Source: Botryosphaeria dothidea
Lineage: Eukaryota > Ascomycota > Dothideomycetes > Botryosphaeriales > Botryosphaeriaceae
Reading direction: 5' to 3'
DNA: 64,000 nucleotides
Assembly: GCA_011503125.2 (NCBI GenBank)
Contig: WWBZ02000022.1
Location: forward strand, 4,464,001-4,528,000
In this document: piece after piece, positions 34,499 to 45,861 of the stretch
Layout: every line of letters starts with the position of its first letter
Numbering within the stretch: the stretch's first letter is position 1
Program-made: the position numbers and the translations under genes
Notes under the pieces: generated by a model
The model's database searches: none
What the model saw: only the letters and a program-made list of their open reading frames with translations
Told to the model about the DNA's origin: nothing

Positions 34499-35104
34499 GA
34501 TGAAAGCGGCCGTCCGCGCGTAGCATCGGCTTGAGCCAAGCCGCTATACACGCTAATTCATTATCATCGTAGCGTGACGGCGTATAGGCGCCCGCTGCCT
34601 GCCATCCGCAGAGTAACGTATGAAAGAGCAATGTGTAAGGAGGACCTCGAGCACACACCCTGACACCAAGCAGAAAAAAACACAGGAGGATCACCGCCTG
34701 ATGACTGCAACCGCCCTTGAGAACATAACCTGCTTGAGATGCCGAGTCAATCGGCGGACGAAGAAGCGTGTTTGTTGAGTCGCTCGGTAACTTAGTAGGA
34801 TGATGATGGAATGAGGACAGCGGCTTGGATGCTGAGAACGGACGCGTATGTGGACGTGACGTAGCAGGATTCATCCTGAGGCGTGTGCCTCTTATACTTG
34901 GTAGTTCTGCCGCGTACCACAGTATAGTCGCGCGACATGACCCACAATGAACGCGAAGTTGTGAGGCTGGTGATGGACAGGGGGCCAGAGGCAGCAGAAC
35001 GTAGAACCGGCGAGTCAAAGTGGGTTGGGGAGTCGGTTCGGTTTGGACGAAAGATTGTTATATAGTAAAGAGACCAGACGATTCCTTAAGGGAATCAGTT
35101 AACT
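34499..35104. other. Intergenic, no supported gene
   Basis: A 179-codon minus-strand frame (35018-34479) covers most of it, but its product is compositionally random with no domain or family feel, so I do not call it. The near-palindrome GATTCCTTAAGGGAATC lies at 35080-35096. Confidence 0.4.
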
Positions 35105-35345
35105 AGCTGGGGCCTCGCGGGCGAGGCGCAGGGCTCACCGGGGCGCCTGGCGCTATCGTGTGGGCCGCCCGCTTGACTGGCGGCCTGAGGCAGGCCTGTG
35201 GCCTGCGCACGTGAGTCGCCGGCGCCTCGCAGCCTCCGCGCATATATATATTTAATAAAATATAGATTTTTAGTATAGAAGCTTTATTATATATAGATAC
35301 TATTAATTTAAATAATAGATATAAGATATAGTATAGTAAGACACT
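35105..35345. other. Abrupt GC-rich / AT-rich patch, possible small repeat relic
   Basis: About 135 bp of very GC-rich sequence with several GGCGCC/GAGGCGC palindromes (35110-35243) changes within a few bases to about 100 bp of A/T with almost no CA or TG (35243-35345). It might be a RIP-trimmed end of a dispersed element. No coding potential seen. Confidence 0.4.
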
Positions 35346-38300
35346 TATTAGTGCTAGCTTGAAGGAAGACATCACCGTACCGCCATTCTGAAAATATCAC
35401 CCCGGGCGCCTAATAAGGGTGGTGTGGGGCGGGCTTTTGGGTGGGGCGCCCTGAGCGCTTACCGGGGTGCGGGCGGGTAGGTAGGGGGCTCGAATTTTGG
35501 CATTCAGAGAAAAACGCCTCACAAAACGGCGTTACAAACCTCCAAAAATGGATGCAGTCTTCCCTGAAACTTGCGTTGCGCTGTAATATTGAGACGGCTG
35601 GGTCAGCCGTGCGATTTACGTGTCGAACATTCACCACTGCGGGACGGGTTCTCGGGAATTTTGGTAAGTCTGCTCAATTCCCGCAACCAGCACCATGGGA
35701 TGTTTACTTTCCCTCGCAGCACCCATTAACTCCGGAAACATGGATCGTAAGTCAAGTGCATCTTGTATCATGCAAGAAGATGCTGATTAGCAAACCCATC
35801 CAATCTGCGCTAATTGCAAGGTCAAGATAACGTGACGTGATGGAGACAACATGGTGACGTGGTACCTTGATCTCCCGTACCGCGACATAGCCGGCAGCAA
35901 GTGGTTGCCTTGCTATCGGCGAGATCGGGCGCCAAGTGGCTCAGACGTGTACCTGGAACTTTCTCGAAGTAAAATGCTCGGCGTATCCGGGTTGAAGTAG
36001 CCTGAAACGCTTGCTGTTCAGCAAGCGTGGGATGATCGCTCCGTCACAGCGTTATTTTGATTGGATTGAACACCATTGATCAGGAAGATATCGGAGCAGC
36101 ACACGTCTTCTGCGGCTAATTATCAGTTTTCTGCCAAAGTTGCGAAAAATGACCCCACTTTTTTTTTTTTAACCAGGATTCTCAGCTTGATGAGTGCTGC
36201 CTCATGCGAGCTTTGTTAATGGAAAAGACTTTGTTCGTCGTATGATGCCGGAAAGTCCGTCATGAGTGATAGGTTGACCGCTCAATGGCAGGATCTTCGC
36301 AAGTACTTCTTTTCCTGTAACAAAGCCATTACGCCCCTGCTGATAGTAGACTCACCGGTGTGGATGCCAAGATGTGTATCGGTTCTTACCAGTTGAAATC
36401 TTTAAGGCCTCGTTGATACCGACTGATTGCATGTTTCTCTGATTTACCAGTAGATTTAGATGCACTCGCTTTCCAGAAATACCATTGACGCGGGGAGTGA
36501 TAAGACTGAGGGGGCAAACTTTTTCTCGAGGCCGGAAGCGGAACCAGATAGACTTAACGCCACTTCTTTAAAAGGCAGGGGTTTGGCAAAAGGAATTGAT
36601 CGGGGAGCGGACGGAATTGGACGTTCCACGGCGTCAGGAACGTGCGGAAGCTGCCGGATGAAGATCCGGCTATGCAAGAGCGGCAGAGACAAAGGTCGAT
36701 GCCGCGGTCGCGACCAGTCGGATTGTGCCAACAGCCAGGTCGAGACCCGGAGAACGTGGTCTGCCCTACCAGACGGCCAGGAACGCGCGGAAGCTGAAGG
36801 TAGACGGAAGGGTTGTTCGCGGAACGGCCCCACAGAATCGAAGAGAAGGACCAGTGTAAGCGTGCCAGCGGTGCGAGGTTATCAGGTACTGATAACAATG
36901 GAGCAATGAGGGTCGAGATGGCTGACATGATGCCCCTGGCGCTCGAGGATTGGTGCGATAGGGCTGAAGCACATGTTTTGACAGCTGATTGCGTCCGGAA
37001 AGAACGTCTAACGTGAAAGCAAGGGAGAATGTGAAGTTCAAGGAAAAGTGAGGTCTGACTCAAAAAGCCTGTTGGGACGGAGATGGAGCCCAAAAACTGC
37101 AGGTCGACTCATACAGCAGCGAGTCTGGCCTGAGATGTGACGGGCCGACATGTGACGGGCCGCGCCATCTAAGCTTGGTGGAGGTGGTGGAGCATTCCTG
37201 AGTGGAGGAGACGGCATAGCGTCGTAAAGGCTTGTTGGGAGGCATTGTAAGGACGAGAGAGTCTGAAAAAAATGCGACCAAAGGTGGTGGGGATCCACAG
37301 CGGTGAGCGGTGACACCTGTTCGCGACGAAGTTGGGGGGGTAGCGTCTGCCATCGCCATGCAAGCAAGGGAGCTCGTAAAAAATGGAGCCAGCAGATCCA
37401 CCAGAGTGCATTTTCGAGTGGTTTCGAGACTCTCACATGGAAATGGTGAGAGGGCGAGAGTGAAGTAGAAAAGTTCGCAGATGACTCGCAATGACAACGC
37501 CAGCGGCTCCATTCAGCACACCACTCCGGTCCGGATCAGGAAATTTGACGGCGCGAGCTAGGACGGGAAGGAGCGGATGATGAGCGGTGCCGTGCAGTTA
37601 TGGCCGATTTTAGCGGCCCAGCGTTCGTGACGCTGATAAGGGTAAGACTTGCCATGTCCTGGTGACTGAAATGCTGCCTTTGTGCAACGCGAGTAGGCGC
37701 GCATAGCGAAATGCGGAGCATGTAGTAGCAGGTTGTAGGAGCACCCGCTTGGTGATTGGCTTTGGGGGCCAGCACTATTTCCGCGTCAAGCCCAGCATTG
37801 CACAGGCCCAAGCCCCACGGCGGAGGCGGGCTGCGGGCTGGATCTCTCACATGCTGGCTGACGAGAATCCCACCCTTGCGCTGTCGTCACACGCAGCAAG
37901 CAGCGAAAACTTCTCCTCCCGGCTGTGCGTTACCGGTGCCTGATCGCAGCCCATGCCGCCGGGAGAGGCCCTAATGCACAGGCATTCGCAGGCGGGTCCA
38001 GCAGACGAGCGCTGCGTGTCGCAGGCGCTGGGCTTGGAGCGCGCGGGCCGCCGCGAGTGGAGAGTGCTCGTTGTCGCGCCGATGACGAACGAGTTGAGCA
38101 TCCCTGGCGTGGGCTCGCTGTCTCAGCTGGTCAGCATGGCGTATGACAGATCTCTTCGCGTGGGTAGTGCATCGCTGATTTAGGCGCTACATGCCTCTCA
38201 CGCGCCGACAGAGACTCTCTGTTTTTTCTGAAGGCGCACGCGTGACCCCCCCGCTAGCTCAGATCGGCCTTTCATCCGCCGCCCAGCGTCACCGCACTCT

Positions 38301-38442
38301 CTCCCTTGGTTTCTATTCGACACAAATACCTCGTAAACACCGCTCCGCACCCACTCTCCGCTCTCCGCACTCCGCATTCTGCACCCCACAATCTCCGCGA
38401 GCCCCCAGAGCCCCCCAGCACGCCTATGGCTCCAAGGCGCTC
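35346..38442. other. Long intergenic region upstream of the lipase gene
   Basis: No gene is supported. Many short frames overlap on both strands (for example 36460-36909 plus and 37060-37512 minus) without recognisable domains. Noted: a T10 run near 36160, and a 19 bp direct repeat with one mismatch (CAGGAACG-T/C-GCGGAAGCTG) at 36635-36653 and 36778-36796. The last 250 bp are C/T-rich (CTCTCCGCTCTCCGCACTCC), probably the promoter or 5' UTR of the lipase gene. Confidence 0.45.
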
Positions 38443-40994
38443 ATGTCCTTCCTCCACGACGCCCTCCTCTCCCGCCGGTACCACACTGCCCCCCATGACG
38501 ACCAAACGGCCCGAACCGCATTAAGGCCCTCCAGCAGCCATGGAGGCCTGCTGTCGCCGCTGGTGAAGCTGGTCAGGGATCCCGCCGGAACCATTGAAGA
38601 CTTCGTGGGCGGCCTGGGCGGTCAAGACTACACTCAGAATGCGCCGGAGCTGGAGGACGGGAATCGGAAGCAGATACTATACCTGCGTCTGCAGAACGTG
38701 AGTCGCAGGCCTCTTTCTCTGAGGAATGGCAGTAGACTGACACGCACTGCGTGCGACAGGCCGAGAACTACGACGAGTGGCACGCCGCCGCCGCCGAACT
38801 GGACGAGCTGGAAGGGAACAATGCCTGGAAGCAGGAGCACGAGTCGTCCGAGTACAACTATGAGCTGGTCGAGGCCCGATTGAAGCAGCTGGACGACGCG
38901 CGCATTAGTTGCGATGTCCAGCGTATGCTCTTCCTGATACGAACGTCCCTCACTCGCGGCCTCGGGGGCATGGGTCAACTCCGCTTATACAGACACTCGC
39001 ACGTGGGCACAAAGGCTCTGATCGAGCGCTACATTGAGTCGGCCAAGCAGACTCTCACCGCCTTGCTGGACGTCTCGTCTAAGCAGGGTGACAGAGGCTT
39101 GGATCCGCGCTATGTGCTGGAGCAACTCCTGGCCACCCGCCAGTCGTTTGGACGCAGCGCTCTACTCCTTTCAGGCGGCGGCACATTCGGCATGAATCAT
39201 ATTGGCGTAATCAAAACTCTCTGGGAGACGAATCTGCTTCCCAGGATCATTTCCGGCGCCTCTGCCGGAAGCATTGTCTGCGCCGTGCTCTGCACGCGCA
39301 CGGACGCTGAAATGCCCGCCGTCCTGGACGAGTTCTGTTATGGTGATTTGGACGTCTTTGAAAAGGAAGGCGAAGGTGGAATCTTGACAAAGGCGGCCAG
39401 GTTCCTAAAGTACGGCGCCATCTTTGACATTTCCCATCTCATTTCCGTCATGCGGAACTTGCTGGGCGACATGACCTTTCAGGAAGCATACAACCGGACT
39501 CGAAGAATTCTCAACATCACCGTATCAAGCGCAAGTGCTTTTGAACTGCCAAGGCTGCTCAACTACATTACCGCACCAAACGTCATTATCTGGTCCGCAG
39601 TTGCTGCCTCTTGCTCAGTTCCTCTGGTCTTCTCCGCAGCCCAACTTCAGGCCAAAGATCCCACGACTGGAGAACAAATTCCCTGGGACCCTTCGCCCCA
39701 AAGATGGATCGACGGCTCCGTTGACAATGATCTACCAATCACACGCCTTGCGGAAATGTTCAACGTCAACCACTTCATCGTCTCACAGGTCAACCCCCAC
39801 GTTGTACCCTTCCTGGAAAAAGAAGAGGGTGCACCAACGCCTGAAGCCCAATCACACGCATCTGCTTTTGCAGCTGGTCCTGGGTGGCTGCACAGCATGG
39901 CTAGCTTGGCTAAGGGAGAAGCGCAGCATCGATTGCACGTTATGGCCGAACTCGGATTTTTCCCAAACTATTGCACCAAAGCCAGATCCATTCTTAGCCA
40001 GCGTTACTCTGGAGACATCACCATCTTCCCGGCTATCTCATATTCTCAGTTCCCGAAGATCCTGAGCAACCCTACACCCGACTTCATGAAGCAGGCCATG
40101 ATCTGCGGCGAACGAGCGACTTGGCCAAAGATGAGCAGAATTCAGAACCATTGTGCTATCGAGCTGGCCCTCGATGACGCTGTACGCCACTTGAGGGCAC
40201 GCGTGGTCTTCAGCCCTAGCGAGGTTGATCTGCGTAAGAACTTGGTACGGCCATCTTCGTCCCACTCCGAATCAGGCCGCGGCAGAGGAAGAGTTACGCA
40301 AGGTCGCCAAAATCTCACTCGGAGTATCAACGACTTGGAGCAAGAGACCCGCGGCCGTCGTCCAATTACCCTTCACCTGGATGTTCCAACCAGGAACCGC
40401 ATCCAATCAAAGCCGGCTTTCCAGACTTTCGCACCTCCACGTGCAAGTGACTCGCAACTGCTGCAGGTCCCCATGCAGGACATCCTCTCATCTGCTACCG
40501 AGGAAGACCTTGTTACGTCCGATAGTGAGGACGACGACAACGCCTCCCTTTCCTCAATCGACTCTCCGCCGGATCCGAATGACAATGACTGGCCACCTCA
40601 TCTGTTCCCCTCGATTTCGCAGCCTGCGACGCCGAACCTCGGCTCTCGTCCATTCCGTGGCTCCTCGACACAACTCGCCATGACCAAGACGCCTAGCGCC
40701 GTCACGCAGCCTAGTTCACCCGAACGGATTTACAAGCGACTTTTCCATGGCCCACAGAAAACAACTCAGACCACCAATACCCCAGTCGAAACCCCATCGC
40801 CTCATGCCAACAAACCCAATGAAGGCAGGCGGAGAGAAAGCGCGTCCGGTCTGCAGACGGACATCAGTGGCACAAGAGGAATGCTTCTGCGCCGAAAGAA
40901 GAGTCTTAACTCCTTGCTGCCTAGTAGACTACAACGAAAAAGCAAAAAGACCGCAGATGTGCTCGACTACCCTACGGAGAGCGACCTTTCATGA
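38443..40994 (+). CDS. Patatin-like triacylglycerol lipase, DUF3336 type (TGL3/4/5 family)
   Basis: Likely role: lipid-droplet triacylglycerol lipase/acyltransferase. Two exons, 38443-38697 and 38760-40994 (62 bp intron, GTGAGT...CTGAC...ACAG), give 829 aa. The N-terminal DUF3336 domain spans about residues 85-215 (NYDEWHAAAAELDELEGNN, RHSHVGTKALIERYI). The patatin domain has the oxyanion motif GGGTFG (224-229), nucleophile motif GASAG (Ser253) and the Asp of DGS (Asp403), so the Ser-Asp dyad is intact. The C-terminal 300 residues are Ser/Pro-rich, with an acidic SDSEDDDN stretch and a basic end, as in fungal orthologues. I chose MSFLHDALLS as start because the 84 codons upstream (from 38191) are low-complexity and 5'-UTR-like. 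It converges on the AT-hook gene. Confidence 0.9.
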
Positions 40995-42013
40995 TTACTT
41001 TTCTTCTATGACCTACCATTGTAACACCTAAGACATTGAAAACCAGAGCTTAGACTCTAATCAACCTGCATTCTCAAGGAGTTAGACGGCGCCACCTCGA
41101 ACAGGAAGAGAGGATGTGGAGAGCGGAACACAACAGCAAATCTCTACATGCGCTTTTGCTCGGCGTTCACGGGCATACCAAGTCATCCGTTGAACTTTAC
41201 TTTGTTATTCCAGCCGAACGACCATTGCTTCAATTTGCATGATACTGCGGGAAAGGAAATTCGCGTTCTAGAATTTGGTTTGTCGTTGTTAAACACATGA
41301 AACGAAAATGTGCATTCAGAGTAGATACACACGCTCACACGAGCCGCTATCACAATCTTCTTTTTACTCTTCCAATGCAGATACAGATACATAAACATTC
41401 GAACTTCCTACACGTCTGTTCGCGCCGTTGAGACGTCATTTGACATGCTCTTCATGACGTAAAGCCGCAGTTGATGGCTCCCTCCGCCTGACCATCTCTA
41501 TACGTCATTTTCCGGGCATTGCAGATCCGCAGGATTCCCCAACTCTAAGTTCTGGTTCCCACCATTCTCCCTTGCATACACCCCGTGTTGATTCCCGCGC
41601 CCTTCCTTCCGGCAAAGGGTAAGCGGAGAATTCTAATCATCATCATCATCCATCAATCCAAACGCCACAGTGAAGTTGACATGAATGTTAAGAAGCGAAA
41701 GTAATGTCTCCCCGCAGAATAGCGCCCAGCCACCAGCACGAGATATCCGGTTCCAGGAACCCCGCGAACCCCACACTGACCCGCCATGACGGGCGTACTT
41801 TGTTACGACTTTCCACCAGGATTTTTCTCGTGAGGCGTCTCGAGCAGGCTAAAGAGAAACCCACGGGTGGGCCCCCGACATGCGCTGTCTGACAGGGAGT
41901 TTCCCTCGCCGTGATGTGTGCAAGTGAGTTTTTTCTTTTCTATCTCCGGCGCCGTTCTCCAGACCGCAACTACGGTGGACAGTTGGGGCCGTTCGACACG
42001 CCGGGTGCTTTTT
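40995..42013. other. Convergent intergenic region
   Basis: Between the 3' ends of the lipase and AT-hook genes. No gene seen; a short CAT/ATC repeat lies near 41637-41656. Confidence 0.5.
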
Positions 42014-43255
42014 TTACGAGTCGTGCTTCTTGTCCGCGTCGTCCACCGCCTTCGCCAGGCTGGGTATCAGCCGCGAGATTTCCTTGCGCTCGTGTCCGAG
42101 CACCACTGGGGGAGAGTTAGCAAAGGTGGGCGGGAGGGAGGAAGGAGGGAGGGTAAGGAGTTTGGAGGAGTTTTTCTACGTACACCGCTCATACAGTACC
42201 CAGCTCGTCACGATCGCGATCGGCGCCGCCACCATCGCCAGCGTCACCCGCCGCGCCGCGGGCTTGTACTTGCTCGGCAGCGGCTCTGCGGGCTTCCACT
42301 CGGGGCGCGGGGCGCGGTAGGGCTGCGCGGGCGGGGGGCTCGCTTTCTTGGGCGCGGCCATGGTCGGGGCTCGGGGAGGTTGCTGTTGTGAAAACGGCGG
42401 TGGGTTCGTGGTGACTGTCGGGTTCGCTGCGGGGATGGGCGCGGTTGTGTTACTGCTGCTGCTGCTGCTACGAGGGGTGGGCTGTTGCTCTGCTGCGGGA
42501 GTCGCCGCTGGTTCGTCGACGGCGGTGCCTGCGGCGGGGAGTGTTGTCGGCGTGCCTGAAGACGCGATTGCGTGCGGCGGTGGTGGGAGGTGCGCGGCGG
42601 CGTCCTGCGGCTCAATTGTTCGCGTGTTGCTTGCTCTCGTTTCGTCCTTCTTGGTGCCGGTGGTCTGAGGTGCTGCGGGCGTGCTGCTGTCTGGTTGCGG
42701 CGACGACGCGCTCTTTTGCGCGGCGAGGGCGGAGAGGATCTTGGAGTCGGAAGGGTTGGCGGGCTTCGTGCTTCTCGCGGGTGCGCGGTCGGGTGCTGCT
42801 GATTTTGGCGGCGCGGGCGCTCTCTCCGTTCCTTCCTTCACTGGTCGCGGGGACGCGGAGGAGGAGGAGGAGGAGGAGGAGGAGGAGGAGGTGGTGGTGG
42901 TGGTGGTGGTCGAGTGAGCAGTCGTTGGAGAAGCATGCGGAGCAGAGCTCGGAGGTGCGCTCTCGCCGCTCGTCGTCGGCAGATCTCCCGCGCCTTTGGG
43001 TCTGGGCGCGGACTTCGAGGGCGCCGTCTTTTTGGGTTTCTTCTCGACGGCGGGTATGGGCTCTGGAATGCTCCTCTTCGTCGCTGAGGTCTTCTTGGTC
43101 TCCTTCGTTTTTGTCGGTGTGCTTTTGGCTTTCTTCGCGGGCGGTGCCGTTTCGATTGCGATTGCGATTGGGGTTTCCGGGGCGGCAACGACTTGTGGTT
43201 GCTTGCGCGGGCGGCCGCGGGGACGCTTTTGGGTTTGGACCTGCTCTTCTGCCAT
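42014..43255 (-). CDS. AT-hook, low-complexity protein with C-terminal membrane anchor (2 exons)
   Basis: I do not recognise the whole protein. Exons 43255-42184 and 42105-42014 (78 bp intron, GTACGT donor, CCCCCAG acceptor) give 387 aa. Residues 10-19 are an AT-hook (KRPRGRPRKQ) followed by Lys/Pro-rich nuclear-localisation-like runs. Residues 60-295 are Ser/Thr/Pro/Ala-rich, with Thr7 and Ser12 runs coded by a (GGA)11(GGT)7 tract. The C-terminal 90 residues look like a folded module: KYKPAARRVTLAMVAAPIAI then VTSWVLYERLVLGHERKEIS, one transmembrane helix plus a charged tail completed by exon 2. An internal ATG at 42361 with a good context (GACCATGG) would give only this 89 aa module. So this may be a DNA-binding membrane-tethered protein, or a small conserved membrane protein with an accidental or recent upstream extension. 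Confidence 0.6.
42857..42910 (+). repeat. (GGA)11(GGT)7 compound microsatellite inside a CDS
   Basis: On the coding (minus) strand this reads ACC then TCC codons, giving Thr and Ser homopolymer runs in the AT-hook protein. Confidence 0.9.
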
Positions 43256-43820
43256 TGTTCCGTTTGTGTTTATTTCTTCAGTTTTCTGGAAGGTGTTGCA
43301 GTTGATGCATGGGATAATTTCTCAGGGGAGTCTTCTTCTAAGAATAGCTGGGCTGAGTTTAGCTGCCGGTAGGTATGACTGGTCGTGGGGTAAACAACGC
43401 GTGCGAACGCGTTCGTGAAATTGCGTTGAACATGGGTACATGCTTGTTCGGAGTCCCGGCTAAGGTAGGTACACCACGACACGCTTCTACGCTGAGTGCT
43501 CCGCCTGGTCAGTGTGTAGCAGTCACATGTGCGGAGAGAATGCGTTAGTGTATGCGTTGGTTGGAAGGAAGGACGCCTGAATTGAGACGCTGGCTTGCAA
43601 GGAGTAGATGTTTGAGTTTGGTCATGATCGCTCTGGGCTAGGCTACAAATTACACTCACACGTTTCGTGGTGCTGGCCAACAGAGGCAACAGTCATTGCA
43701 ACGATGAAAAAAGCAGTGCATTCCAAGTATCTCAAGCACCAAGTTGCTACAACCTGAATACGCTGTCCGATATGCCTACCTCGTAAGTACAAGAAAGCAG
43801 CGACTAAGGAGAGCGAGGAT
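43256..43820. other. Intergenic between two minus-strand genes
   Basis: Presumed promoter/5' UTR of the AT-hook gene. Open frames here (43689-43270 minus) have no recognisable content. Confidence 0.45.
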
Positions 43821-44468
43821 TCAGAGACAAGAGGTCGATCCAAAGGGAAGAGACAGCATTTGGTTGTACGTCAAGACCTCGACTTGTTCCAACACCCTCC
43901 TCAAGCACTCAAAATCTCTCTGGAAGTCTGTCTCCGTGCTCTCAACCCTTGCCGACGGGCGGTATGCCGGGCTTTCGAAATAAGCCATCATCTCCAGCAA
44001 CGGCGCTCCCAACTCTTCGGTTTCTTTCGTATCGCTGAGTTTCTTCGAGAACTCGTGTAGCGTCTCTCTCGCGAGCACGGCCATATCATACGCTGTCCTG
44101 GTGTTCATGGTCGTGTCGTCCTGAACGAGGCGTTTGATCTCCCGACAGAAAGTCGATTGCTTGGACCGACGGTATCGGGGCTTGGCAGTGCCGGAGTTTG
44201 CGTGGCGCGCCTTTTCCCTGAGAGTGCGGACCTTGCAATTTGCAAGAGCAGCGGTGGAGAAGGCGCGGGATCGGTAATCGGAGCGCTTGCGGAAAGCCGT
44301 GGCCTGAGCATTGCGGGAGGCGCGCAGGCGAGAGGCTGTGCCCGTACCTTCGTTGTCGGGGTTCTTGGAAGAGGAGGCGGACGTTTTTGATGGAGTCCTC
44401 TTATGGAATTTGATCGAAGAGTAAATGTTTTTGGAGGATCCGCTGCTTGTGGAAGTGGAAGGGGCCAT
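43821..44468 (-). CDS. Hypothetical basic protein, 215 aa
   Basis: Single-exon frame starting MAPSTSTSSGSSKNIYSS; an in-frame ATG at 44570 adds 34 residues but is less convincing. The N-terminal 115 residues are Ser/Thr/Arg/Lys-rich and probably disordered (KFHKRTPSKTS, LREKARHANSG). The C-terminal 90 are helical and acidic (TAYDMAVLARETLHEFSKKL, LLEMMAYFES, FQRDFECLRRVLEQVEVLTY). No family recognised. Composition and the structured C-terminus suggest a real gene, but no domain or splice evidence supports it. Confidence 0.5.
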   Translation of the reverse strand: MAPSTSTSSGSSKNIYSSIKFHKRTPSKTSASSSKNPDNEGTGTASRLRASRNAQATAFRKRSDYRSRAFSTAALANCKVRTLREKARHANSGTAKPRYRRSKQSTFCREIKRLVQDDTTMNTRTAYDMAVLARETLHEFSKKLSDTKETEELGAPLLEMMAYFESPAYRPSARVESTETDFQRDFECLRRVLEQVEVLTYNQMLSLPFGSTSCL

Positions 44469-45861
44469 GTTTGCGGTTTGAGACGGAACCAAAAGCTGTA
44501 CTCGCAAGTCGTAGGTATGTGGGTTCTTTGATGCAGTCGAAAATCGTGGTACTTTGGATATTTGGCACAACTTCCATGTCAGATCTCATCCACCTTATAT
44601 GTGGAATGCATCGTTGTGGTTGAAAGTGCATTTGGCCATGCTGGGCGAATTGTGATTCTAGCCGGGCGAGACTTTGGTACGGCAAGACCCTGACAGTGAT
44701 GAACGACGTACAGCAGGACAAAGTCAATAGCCGTGTTCACAACTCCGCCTTTTAAGATATGTGATTTCACGAATCGGCGATGATGTTCCATTCTTTGCAT
44801 CGTGCGAGGTCCTTCTTGCTTCGAACGATGAACCAATCATCTTCACAGCTTTTGGTTGTGGCTTGAATGGACTGTATGTGAGGGAAGAAACTGAAGGAAA
44901 ACAAAACCTGCTCATTATGACTTTGGATTAGCTTGATAGAGATCGCGACAGCATGCGTGGCTGACCATTTGGAGGACAAGTGGCTCCTGATTGGCTGGAT
45001 ATACGACGGGAATGGTCTGGGCGAGATCGGCGGCGCCATCAAAAGAGTGGAATAGGGCTGGCATCTCCGGAATATTGATCAACCTCCGAGATCATGTCAT
45101 ATTTCGAAGCGTGGGACGTAGAAGGATGGGTTCATGTTCCAGGGCGCCAAGACAGGTGGTGTAGTCGGCGTGTGACCGGAGCTCGCTCCACGCTCCAGGG
45201 TCATCTGGAACACGGTGTCAGAATCACAAATGTGCGGCGTAATGCACATGCAAAGTGGAGCTCGATATGGGAGAACGATAACCGAGCGGCCTGGACTCGT
45301 GGCGCGTGGGGATTGTTTCATGGCGACTGAATTCATGCTGGACCCTGGTGAGCAAGGCGGAATGTCTCAGATGCACAGGTGAACGAGAAGCTGGAGACGT
45401 AGCATCGCATCGCAAGCGAGGCCAAGCACGAGTAAGCAGTTGTTTGGAGGAGTGAGGGAGAGGAGCTGGGTTGCGTGGCCTGGGTTGAAGGAGAGGGCGG
45501 CCCAAGCCTTCGCTACGCACGCGAGCGCGCCATCCCTGCGACTATCACCGGCGTCGGCTTCTCCCCGAACTGTGCGAGCATGCGGCATCCACCCCTCGGC
45601 CAGCCCAGTGGTCCAGCTTCTCGGGAATTACGCCCGCCCGGCGGCACTGCTACTGCGGCGCCGTATTCCTTGCGTTCTTTTGGTTGGCCAAAGCCAGCCG
45701 CTCCCCTGCAACCCTCCCCTGCCTAGTCAGATGACGGCAGCGCACTGGATGTAACTATACTTTAAAGACTCGACCATCATCCGCCGTGCGCGCTGGCTCC
45801 TTGCCCGGCATGGCCTTTTATCCGCTTCACACTCCTCCTGCTTGCTCAAGAGGCCCAAGTC
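44469..45861. other. Divergent intergenic region
   Basis: 1.4 kb between the hypothetical protein and the SDR gene, presumably holding both promoters. The last 80 bp are C/T-rich with CTCCTGCTTGCTC. No gene recognised. Confidence 0.45.

Noticed and set aside
34479..35018. 179-codon minus-strand frame in the gene-poor region
   Set aside because: Composition looks random, no domain or splice signals, and part lies over the hairpin.
36456..37512. Several overlapping frames of 100-180 codons on both strands
   Set aside because: They overlap each other on opposite strands with no recognisable features; kept as intergenic.
42445..43305. 286-codon plus-strand frame opposite the AT-hook gene
   Set aside because: Arg/Cys/Trp-rich product generated by microsatellites; codons mirror the Ser/Thr/Pro runs of the minus-strand gene.
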